A DNA stretch of 44,050 bases, taken from assembly GCA_016928875.1 (NCBI GenBank), contig JAFGJY010000034.1, forward strand, positions 1-44,050. Direction: 5' to 3'. The DNA is from Candidatus Omnitrophota bacterium (lineage in GTDB: Bacteria; Omnitrophota; Omnitrophia; JAHJGZ01; JAFGJY01). Position numbers and translations under genes: made by a program. The notes beneath the pieces were generated by a model. That model made no database searches and was not told the origin of the DNA. It saw nothing but the letters and a program-made list of their open reading frames with translations. This document shows, in pieces, positions 24,701 to 36,700 of this stretch (position 1 is the stretch's first letter; every line of letters starts with the position of its first letter).

Positions 24701-27700
24701 CACCGCGTACATACCATGAACGGTCACGTTGTGAAACGGCAAAAAGATCCTGGCGTTCCTGCGGGCTAAGTTCTTCACCGCTAAAATTAGCGATGACGCG
24801 GTTCTTTAGGAAGTTATTGCGATCGGTGATCGCACTCAATTCACGGTCCGTGGTAGTAATGAGCCCTCGTTTATCAAGTTCATCGATCATGAACTGTAAT
24901 AAGTGAGCAAAGGCTTGTGAAGAAATATAATACCGATCCAATCCCACGTTCTGGAAGACCTTGGCAAGCGACATACTTTGTGCGCCGAACTGCTCGGTCA
25001 ACCTACTTGCTCCACGAGCGATCTTGAACTCTTCTATAGACCCCGTACCGCCGCGCGCGATATAATCTGCATATGCACGGCTGATCTCGTCTTCGTTATC
25101 CAATTCCTCTGACTCTGAAGAAGCCCCGCTAAAATACGGCGCTTTCTCAACAGCACTCTTGTAGTTATTGATCGTGTTGCCTATCGCATTCTTGACCCTC
25201 GAATCTAATTCCTGGCTCTTTATGCTCCGTAATTTGATCGTCGGTTTCTGGATCGTCGTATCCTGCGGCGTTACAGGCTGCTGGTCCTGATCTTCATCCT
25301 GCATGATCACGACAGGTTGTGTTTCATAGGCGGTTATGGTCCCCTGCATTTCCGGGTAGATATACTCATCAAATGCCGCAGCATACGCCGCTTCGTCCGC
25401 ATATACCCCGCCCACATAATTATCCAGGCTTGCAAGCAGCGGCCCACCCGGGTTAGCCTGTCTAAATGCGATCAGATCACGACGCATCCGGTCCCTATCA
25501 TATACAATATCGAGCCTATCGTTGATCGCCAATTCCCTAAACCACCGCTTAATAATGTATTCCCGATCGATCGGCGTCAGGCCGTAATTTTCCAATTGCA
25601 TCCGGTCAACAACAGATTCAAAGGCAAAGACGAGTCGATCATCGTCATCCATGATCTTAAAGGGCACATGACCTGTCGTCGATGCCTGTACCTGTTCTGT
25701 TGAAAACTCCAGATGCGTGATGATGATCTTGCCCTCTGATCTTTTGGCTGTCTTCTGGTCACTGAGAATATCGATCTGATCTATAATGCCTAAAAGTTTC
25801 ATCTCATTGAGAGGTATCTGGATCATATCGGCACCACGCGTGATCGTGACCTCATACACAGGCAGATCTTTTCGCTTGAATTGAACAATAAAGCCATCAA
25901 CGGTCGTTTGAGCCCAATCGATCCCGATCTTAACACTCTTATACCCCGAGAGGTTCGTCTTAACGATTTTTCCCCAGAATCCACTCTTAATGTCCCCTAC
26001 CATACCTGCCAGGTCAAGCTCAAGGCGTGTCTGATCAGCCGATAATGTGGCATTATTCCGCATGATATTAGCCGTGTTGGTATAGTCTGTCGTAAAAGCA
26101 CCGTATTTAATGAATTCTAATCTATCTACCTGATCCTCATCCTGAACGCTTACCGACGGGATCGTCCTGCGGGACTTCGCTGTCTCGACCCTTGATAGTT
26201 CCATTTTTCTGATATTCGCCGTTGAGAAATCCCTCTGCAAATAATGGTCCATCCACTGTATCATGTTCATCCCGACATTAAAGGTAGTGATCGACCTATT
26301 ACCTCTAAAGGCAGTCTCATTCATCAAACTTTCCATATATCCCGATAACGGTGTATTCCCCGTAAGATCTTGTTTGTAGTTATAAAGGGCTATCATCTCA
26401 ATGATGGAATCAAATGAATAGACAACTTGGTTCCATGGCTGCGAGGAAGATGTGTCGTTGTGCATACCGGTAAGATTGTTCATTACCGCCTGCGGCATGA
26501 AACGCATGAGGAGCGCTGACGCATAGGGGGCTTCTTTCTGCTCGCCGCCCTGAAGGGGCACATACCCCGGAAGACCGAGGGTGGGTTCGCCGTATTCATC
26601 GTATACGACCTGACCTGCGCTATTGACATAGCCTGTCGGCGCCCGTCCCCAATACGCCCGATTTTCTCGTGTCTTTAGATCAAGGCTAGCTTCACCGTAA
26701 TTCATCGCACTCTTTACGAAATACGGCGAATATTGCATCAAGCCCAAGAGCTCATACGGCAACATATGTTCGAACGATGTGCCGCCTTTTGACCCCAGGA
26801 TCGGAATGATCGAACCATCAGCCTTCTCAAAATGAAGCACGTTCTTTTGCGCGCGCACGAATGCGTCATACGGTACACCGTCAAAAAGAACACCGAGCAT
26901 AATGGCTGTCAAAGCTTCGGAATTGAGGTTCCCATAATTGTCTCGTGACCATTCGCCGTTCTTATACGCTAAATTAAGCAACTGTGAACCATCCGCACCG
27001 CGTGCGAAGAAAAATCGCATGTCGATCGACTGCGCAAGCGCGAAACAACGGTCCGCGAGTGCATTATTACCAAGAGTTTCGCGCGCATATTGGCCTGCGA
27101 TCAATAAACCGGCTTTTAAATTACCGCAATCAACGGCCGATATTTCTCCATCACCCGATGGCACCCAAGCACCTGCCGCATTGACGCTGTAGAAACGATA
27201 CGGCATACCACTTACGCCCTTCGGCATTCTTTCAAGGGCTGAGACCTGTCTCTCTAATGTTGCCGAAACATCCTTCCCCTGCATAATGGTCATAAGCAAA
27301 CTCATGCCGAAGTTAGAAATGGTCGAACGCTTTTCGGCAGGTGTCTGAACCGTTCCGTTCCTGATCAAAGCAAAATCATAATACAATCCGCTCGGTTCAT
27401 GGCGCAACGCGTTCAACTGCTGCTCTATCTTGCCTGACTGTTCATCGATGAACCTGATCTGCTCGGCCTTCTCGATATCTGTCACTTCATACGTCGGTTT
27501 CACTACGTTCTGTGGGACCGGAGCTTCGAAGACCTCATCATATTCACCGCGCGGTGCGAACAACGCTTGATACTGCCGATCACGATAGATCTCTTCATTA
27601 ACGGCGTACAATATCGTCATAGGCAAGCTGCCCTCAAAGATCCACGACGGATCATTCGTATACACATCCTCCATCGTCTTTGTGACCGCCGCTAGCAGAT

Positions 27701-30700
27701 CCTCCGGGCTCAGTCGCGCTATATTCTTAATGTCGAGAGCCATAGCTAGTTCCCGGTCCGTGACCCCACGTCTATGGAGAGAATAAAGCTCGACCTCAAC
27801 CATAGTTTTCACCCAATATTTGAACAATGGATCGTCAATAATGACGCCGACTGAACGAAGGCCGGCACTGATCGCGGCCTTTTTCTGCTCCGGTGTCATT
27901 CCCTCGATATCAGGACGTAACTGATCGACGATCTCGCCCAATATCCCAATTTGTTCGCCCAACATCTCCGTACTAAAGGCTTTCATCGCGACCAGAAGTG
28001 CGGATGAAACACCTTCAGAATACCAGTTCGGTATGAACTCCATGTCCTTATCGAGCATTTCTTCGATCTCGTTTTCACTGATGATGTGGCCGCCCTTTCT
28101 GAGCTGGCGCTTGATCTCCGCAGTCGCTATCTTCTTCTTGAGTATAAATACCTCTGACGTTTTATCAGGCTGAAAAGTCTGTGCCGTCTTTATCTGCTCA
28201 TTAATGATCGCGAGCCGATTAAGCGCGTATTGCGTCCCGTTCACCACCCCGAGGCCGAAGGCATAGTCGTCATTCTGTAAATAATCATAAACCAGCGGCA
28301 GTAAACCGAAAGCCTCCGACTGCCGGTACCAATTATGCATTACTGAACCGTTAAGGTCATCATTGAGGGCCGTTTTGATATCATCTTCAGTGAAATCAGG
28401 CCCTTCTTTGAACCCTTGTAATCCCAGCATGCGCTTCTTTGCATCGACCATTCGATCGAACGTAAAGCGATACCGCGGCGTTTCAGTGTTTATCGGGATC
28501 AGCATTCTCGGCTCGCCATTGACGTCCACATTCTGGCTCGTGACCATCATGATCGCGTTAATGATCTCAAGCTGCTGGGTGATATCCCCTTCAAGGCGCG
28601 CGTTGATAATGCCGTTCGAACACGCAAAATAAAGTGCTGAAAGCATGACCCCGCCGTCTTCGAAACGTTTCTTGATCTCTTCGGTCTTTGCATACTCTTC
28701 GCTCTCTTCAATGATCCCTTTCTTGACGAATTTCCGTGCGATCGAACGGGAAGCATAATCAATATCGAACGTAAAGAGCGGACTATTAACATCCACGATA
28801 TTCCGCACCAAACCGGTCTCCTTGTCAACATCGACGGTCTCGACATAGGTATCAAAGAACGTATCAATATCGTCCTTCGCGGTAATATCTCCCATAGCGA
28901 GAGAGAGCGCAAAACTGAAATAGACCCCTTCAAGCATGAACTCGTTCTTCTTGTTCTCATCCTGATCGGTGTGTAATGATGCGACCTTTTGCCCGAATGT
29001 CATGCGTGTATTCGTTACCGGATCGAAATAAAGATCTTTATCAGCATCAACAATGATCCGGCGTTTGATAAGATCAGCGAGCATGAATTCGACCGCATCG
29101 CCGCGCGATCCTTCTTTGTACCTATCTGACGGCACGAGGAAATAATTGATCGTATCGGTGCCCTTGTACTGGCCGATCGCCTCCTTGACGTTCTTGTAGG
29201 CACTAAAGAACGGTATCAGGTCCGGCATGACTTGCAGTATCCCTTGCTCGAGCAGCGAGGCAGTGATCGCAAACCGCACGCCGCTCTTTGTCCATTCCAT
29301 GGTATTAAAGAGCGCAACGATATTCGGATCCGTTTCAGCAACATCATGTCCCTTCTTCCTTAGTTCACTCACCTTTTCCTTGATCGCCATCTCACGGCTG
29401 AACCCAAAAAGCTTTGCATCTCGGTCCGGCAGGAAGAACGGCACATAGTTCTTGAGCTGGGTGTAAATATTGAAGAAGCCATCATGATCAGTGATATCTT
29501 CTTTAAGAAGCGCCTTGGTCATCGCGAAGATCTGCGCATCGATGTTCCATGAGACGTTCCTTCCATACAGATTGAGCATCGCATCGTATTCATATTTATA
29601 CTCACCGGTCTTGACCTGGTCGAGCGTCAGATAGACGCCACGCTTGCGGTATTTGATTATGACCTTCTCAGCCGCCGCAAGTTCAACATCGAACCTGAAT
29701 TGTTGGCTCGTCGTATCGACATCAAAGGCGTTCTTGTACCGCGTATTAATGGTCTTATAGAGTTCGATAAAATCGCCGACCTGCGATTCGGTGATCGCAT
29801 CGGCCTGTATCGCTTCCTGAATGGCTTTGGCAAAGCTGAATGCCTTGGCCCTTGTGTACCACGCACTGTCACCGTTCATATACAGGTCTTGATAATACCT
29901 GAACTCGGCCCGGCGTTCGATCTGAGCATCGGTCAAATAGATACCGCGTCGCGCATAGATCTGCCAGGTACGTTCACGTGCCGCGTTCCGCGCGTCATAA
30001 TAGAACATATTGTCTTTTACCACGGCGCCGAAAATATCTCCGTCCCTTAAGACCATCGAATAGATCCGCAAGAATTGGGCAACCGCGGTCCGTTTCAATA
30101 TTATCTTCTCGGCCTTCGTCTTGCCGAGTGCATCCCAATAGGCGTCCATCTCAGCCGTAAAGGCCTCGAGTTCTTCGCCAAGCGACTGCGCGAATGACGC
30201 TTCGACACCGCGCTTAAAGTAATCTTCATACGCTTTCCAGTATAATTCCATCTTTTTCTCGTCATTAATACCGAACGCCTTGTCGAGTTGAGCATAGAAC
30301 GTTTTCCATGCGGCTTCCGTCTTGGCGGCATCCGTCTTGGCGGTCCGTGCTGCTGTTTTATACCATCCCCAGATCAATTCATTTGACACGTTCTTGACCA
30401 GAGAATCGCGGTTCTGGATGGTGAGCGGTTGTTGTCGTACGGCACGCTGATCACGCTCGGACATGGCCATCGGTGCTTCGCTTAAACGATCTATGTCCTG
30501 GTTGAAGAGATATTTCTGGGTCGCGAGAAAATCCTTGAACCCTTCGAAGAACACCTCATCCTTTAAGAACAGATCGGGATAATCGGCCGCGAGGTTGACG
30601 TTCATCTCATCAAGGATGCCGCGGGATTCCATAGCACGTTGCAAATTATCGAACGCGAATGACAAGTCGTCGCCGACAGAGGTTGTGCTATTGACCGGAT

Positions 30701-33700
30701 GATACTTCTTGAATATCACCGAATAGCCGCCGGACTTCACGACGATATCATCGGCATAGGCCGAAATAACGCCCATGCGATACAGTTCCCGGTCATGAAG
30801 GTTCTTGAAATATTCGATATCGCGCGTATCGGTAACCCATGTCGGCTGGGTGATCTTATATTTCTGATCGCCGACTGCGGACGTCGACAAGAAACCCGGT
30901 TTGCTGAAGCGGCTCATATCATCGATATATTGCCGTAACGAGAGGTTATATGCATCGCCGCTCGCTTTAAATTCAGACTCTAGTCCCGGCAATAGGCCTT
31001 TTTTATAGCGCTGGTGTATGTCGATCATGATATCAAGTTTAAGACTCGCTTCTTCAACGGTATTGCAGCCGCGGGCGACTTCACGCGCCAGATATTCGAT
31101 CTGCGCGTCGTGCTTGACGTTCATGTCCGTTTGCAGGGTAAGCTCGAGCAATTTCTCGAGCTTATCGATCAACATCAGTTTCACGACGACCATTTGAATG
31201 TACTGATCGACGTCACCATAGAGTTTATTCGGATCCCCGCCTTTTCCGTCACCGATCATACGCGCGATCGCCATGATCTCATTAAAATCACGCGGATTAT
31301 CCATTTCGTAATTATTGTTGGCTATATCAATGAAATCACGGTTCTCTCTGAGCTCGCCCGCGATCTCGACCGTATTCAGAAAATCTTCAACAGTAGCATA
31401 CGGAGCCCCAATGGCCGCGATGTCCTTGGCATAGGCCAGGGCTTCTCCGAATACATCCGGCTCCATGATCAGCGTTATTAATTCATCAAAAATATCAATA
31501 TCATCAAAAATGCCCGGATATTTACTAAAAATAATGTTCTGACGATACCGGTCATCTTTGATGAGATCGATCGCGATCTTGAACCTACGTATATATTCAT
31601 ACACGTCGATCTTGTCGTATGTCTTCCATTTCTGTAATTCCTGGATCCACAACGTCACGGTATCCGGCCCTCTGGTCGTTACGAACTGCGCCATGCCGAG
31701 CAGGACCGCAAGCATTTTTGAATCAGCGCGCGCTTCTTCTTTCGACGCACGGAGATCATTGCTTACTTTTTGGATAAAATCAAACGGCGATGTATTGCCG
31801 TCAAAAACCTCGTCTATAAGATCCTCCCCCAGCAGCGGTAACAGATAATCTTTAATGACAACTAAGGCGTCAATATAATCGTCAATATACCACTGCGGTA
31901 TTTCAATGATCTCGGAATCCAAGCCATTGACATAATCAAGCGGATCCTTATAAACGAACAAAAGCCCCGCATCCTTTGTATCCAAAACCATATAATACGC
32001 GGCACCGAAGAGCAGGCCTGATATCATAAAATCCGTGTACAGTTCGGCTCCCACCTTCATTTCGGTGCTCAACATCCTCTCCCTGAAGCCCTGCAAACCG
32101 TTAACCGGATTACCATACACGGCCAAGAACCGCGGGCTGTCAAGAAGCGCGAGCACCACTTTCACCTGCCGCATATATTCGTTAAAAGAGAATATACGTG
32201 CCGGATCGTTCTCGTAATCATATAAGACTATGTCGCCCGTGGATGAATCAATGAACGGTTTCTTGATGAAATGCACCCCATATCGGCCGCTCACCTCGAT
32301 CGGATCTCCCGGTATCTCGACGATCTCGGCAACGCTGAAATAGATACCCTGGACGACCGCATTACGCACTATTTTCTCGTCATTGGCACGATCATCATAG
32401 GGAAGCTTGGTCGGGAAATGATCATATAAACGCGTAAAATCGTTATCTGTCTGGCCTGGCTGAACTCGTTTAAGTTCCAATACAACACGCACCCGGCGCA
32501 CGTATTCGTCGATCTGTATCGGCTGTATCCACGTCTCGCGGATAAGCGCCCCGGTCTGCGAGCTGTACAGTCTCAGCGGGATCGCGCCGCTTACCTCATG
32601 GGCAATCCCTGGATTGACCCGTTCTATATCGCCCTGCATCAATTCCACGATGGCGGCAGCACCAAAATATGCGCCGATGCGATACTGAATATCGTATTGT
32701 CGTATCCTATACTCACGCAGCGGGTCTGCCGCATCCGGATAGCGCGCGTTAGCAGCTTCCAGCATTTCCTGCGTTGTCGGGAATGTCCCGAACAGTTCCG
32801 CGAAAGCGCTGTAGCGCGGATTATCCCGCAGTTCAAGGATGACCTCAAGACGGCGGTTATATTCTTCATAGGTAATCGCATCCATGAATGATTTCGTGTG
32901 CGTGCTCGGGCCGGTATAATCACGCAGTTCGATCGGACGGCCTAATTGGTCTATCTCGGTCTGTGTTTCGTACACGGTCGCGGCTGCGGCAAAGTAACGG
33001 CCGCTCTCGACCGCTATCTTGCGCCGCGCGTCAAAGCTCCCCCTGTTCTCAAACGTGAGTGGCTCAGGGAATTCACCAAAAAGCTTTATAAAATTATCAT
33101 TTGTTCTCAGTTTATTGACGATCGCTACGCGCCGCATATATTCATCGAACTGTATCGGCTCCTGCCAGGTATTGTATTCAACGATAATGTTGCCATTGTC
33201 ATCGTAGGTCCGTAATGGAACCGTTTCCTGACCGCTTATGGCCTGGATATCGCCTTTGTTAAGCTCAACGATGCCTGCTACCCCGAAATATGCGCCGATA
33301 CGTACTTGCCGATCGAACCGTTCACGTTCGATCTGATCCTGAGAGACATCTTCACCCGGCATCTGTATCATCTCTTGAACGGTCGGGAACGTTCCAAAGA
33401 GATCTATAAACTCGTCTGATGATTGCCCATCATAACCCTTGATCAACGCGCATACGACCTTGAGTTGACGCTCGTATTCCTGAAGCAATATCGGCTCGAT
33501 CCAGGTCACGTAATCAACAGCTCCGGTCTCCCAATTGAAGGTCGTAAGCTTGATAGCTGTCTTTGCATCATTCGCGCGTTCACTATTAGTCCGCATGATA
33601 TCACCACGTTGCAATTCAACCATGCTTGCAATAGCAAAGTATCCGCTTATGATCGTATTACGCGCATAGAGGTCCTCATCGCTTATATCGTTAGTAAGAG

Positions 33701-36700
33701 TATATTTTCTATATTCACCAAAAAGTTCTGTAAAATCGTTTTTCACGCTTTCTTTGAGCGGTAATAAACTTTTAATAACCGCCATACGGCGGATATATTC
33801 GGTGATATTGACCGGTAAATAATAATTGGTGTTCTTGATAACTGCCCCACCGTCAACTGCCTGTTGACCATTAATGCTCTTGTATTTCTTATACTCTCTG
33901 AACCTCACCGGTTGATCAGGATCAAGTTTAAGCGCGGTATACGAATCGTCGTATACTAATGCAGCAACAGAGAAATAGCTCGCCACAATGATCTGACGCA
34001 GTCTTTCATTGTCAAAATCGAGAATGCTGTATTTATCGACGTTACCGTACAATTCAAGAAACGTCTCATCCTTAAGCAGTTTATCGATGATATCGAGACG
34101 GCGCTTGTATTCTTCTATTTCAGTTGGCAGGAAGCGGCTCACTTCATTTAAGAAGGCCGGTGTCTGGCCAAGCACAGGATTATCAGCTGCCCTATATTTC
34201 TTATATTCAGCGAACCGCACAACTGTATCAGCATTGACATTCCCAACTCCCTGTTTATATACCAACGCTGCGGTCGACATATAGGCCGCGATGATGACCT
34301 GGCGCGCTTTCTGGTCTTGTTCGTTAAGCGCATCTGCCGCATACTTATCAAGATCACCATACAACCGTTTAAAGGTCGCGTTCGTGATCAGCTCATCGAC
34401 AATGCCAAGCCGGCGTTTGAACTCAGTGAGGTTAACCGGTAAGAACCAGTTCACTTCATCAATGACCCGCGGCGTATTATCCTTCGTCAAGTCCCCATCA
34501 TCCTTTATCGTGTATTTCTTGAACTTCACAAATTCGATCGGTTCCTTGCCAAAATCAGGATGGGTCTTTTCATCATAGACAAGCGCGGCGGTTGAGAGAT
34601 ATGCCGCAACAACAATACCACGTTTCTTGATCAATTCATCCCATAGCGATGGGTCCTGCTTAAGGATATCGTCGATGTTCGTGAGAGTACCGTAGAGTTT
34701 CGTAAAGATCGTGCTGATGTTGCTATCGTTCATAAGATTATCGACGATAGAAAGACGGCGTTTGAACTCACTGAGTTCAGTCGGCAGATAGTAATTCACT
34801 TCTTCGAGCACTTTCGGCGTATTGGCAAGCGTCAACTCACCGTTCTTGGCAATAGTGTATTTCTTATACTGGGCAAAGCGTATCTCTTTATACTTCCACT
34901 CAGCATCACTGCTGACATCCTTATCATAGATCAGCGCCGCTGCCGAGAAATAGGACGCGATAATGACCTGGCGCGCTTTTTGGACCTTCTCGTCGGTCGA
35001 ATTGATCGCATATTTATCAAGATCGCCATACAGCGTCTTGAACGCCGGTTCTGTCATGAGTTCTTTAATAATAGCCAGCTGGCGTTTGTATTCCTTGAAA
35101 CCGGTGCGTAAGAACCAATTGACCTCTTCCAGTACTTCAGGATAGTCGGTGATCGGGTTTTCGGCCGTGCCCGTATATTTCGTATATTTGACGATACGGA
35201 TCGGCTCATCGCCGCCGGTCGGATCGGCAGTCTCATCATAGATCAGGTTTGCTGTAGCAAAATATCCGGCAAGCACAATGCTGCGCTCATCCAAGAGCGC
35301 TTCCCATTCAGAGCGCGGACGACTGAAGATATCGCTCAGGCTCCTGAGTGTTCCATAAAGGGCCTGGAAGGTCGCGGAAACATTGGGATCATTAAGGATG
35401 TTGTTGAACACCGTTATCTGACGCATGTAATCCTGGAGCTCGGTCGCCATGAAGCGATTGACCTCGATCAGTTTCTCGCCCTGATCGACTGCCGGTGCGG
35501 CCGGATCATCGCTCGTATAATTCAGATATTCCTTAAAGATCACCGGCTTGTCTATGTCAAAGCCCGCAACGTTACTTTCATACACCAGAGCCGCTACCGC
35601 GAAATAAGATGCAACGACAACCTGACGGGCCGCTTCTTTGGCTTTATCTCCAAGAGGATAATCAGAAAGCTTACCGTAGATCGCCGTGAAATCATCGTTC
35701 GCTATCAGCTGGCCGATAACATTGAGCTGGCGAGTATATTCGGTCAGGCCGGTCGGCACATAACGATTTACGGACTTAAGGGACTTGCCCTGGTCAACGG
35801 CCGCCGCATTCGGATCATTGCTTTCATATTTGAAATATTCGTAGAACACCACAGGATTATCCAATGACAACAACTTCGCTGTGTAGGTACTGTCAGAGAC
35901 AAGGGCCGCAGCCGCGAAATAGCCGGCAACGACAGCCTGACGTGCTTCCTTGGTCTCGGCATTCCCCAGCGCATAATCATTGAGGTTCCCGTAGATCTTA
36001 AGGAATGTCTCATTCTTAATGAGCTTGCCGATCATGTCCAAACGGCGTTTATACTCTTTCAGCTCCGTCCCCTGATAGCGGCTCACGTTCTTCAAGACCG
36101 GCTCATCGACGACTTCGGCTGTTGGGAAATATTCCTTGAAAACGACCGGTTCTGCAGCGTCGAACCGTGTATCGCCGTCTGCATAAATAAGTGCTACTGC
36201 CGTCATATACCCGGCGACCGCATCACTGCGAGCGTCCCCTGTGAGGGTTGCTATATCGCCGTACAATTGTTTGAAGATCGGCGCGACAGTCTCGTCATTA
36301 AGGATATTGACGAGAACCTCAAGACGGCGTTCGTACTCAGACAGCTTGACGCCGAGGAAATAATTGACCTTGACGATCACGGCTTCATCATTGCGCTCCT
36401 CGAATTCAATGAACGGGATCGGCTTGTCCGTCACTTCATTATCCTCGAAAACGATCGCGGCAACGCCGAAATACGTTCCGACCGCCTCGCTCACCGCGCG
36501 CTTGGCCTCAGCATTATTGCGGTCTTCATACGACACCTGTTCCGGAAAGGCGCCGAAGATAGCAACGAAATTCTCGTTCGCCTTTAATTTATTGGCGATC
36601 TTCACCTGGCGGATATATTCGCTCAAAAGTATGGGAACCTGCCAGGTCGTGGAAATGATCTCGCCGGCCTCATTATATTCGCGCAGCGCCACGACATCCT

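Larger units (their letters stand above)
24650..30680 (-). repeat. Second protein repeat family: helical units of about 130 residues, split by the enzyme insert
   Basis: Each unit has two recognisable halves. Half A is F-x-F-(D)-x3-A-x5-K-x-R-K-x-G, for example FRFDVELAAAEKVIIKYRKRG, FTFDIDYASRSIARKFVKKG, FYYDARNAARERTWQIYARRG, FILKKKIATAEIKRQLRKGG. Half B is W-(Y)-x2-(G)-x2-F-A-x2-A, for example SWNIDAQIFAMTKALLKEDI, EFMLEGVYFSFALSLAMGDI, NWYSEGVSSALLVAMKAF. I count about eight A halves and nine B halves before 27600. One more A half (LVFAFESVVDRMQLENYG) and one more B half (SWYVRGVAQSYLTLFLEDM) come after the glycoamylase/beta-sandwich insert. Probably an alpha-solenoid; unrecognised family. 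Confidence 0.6.
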
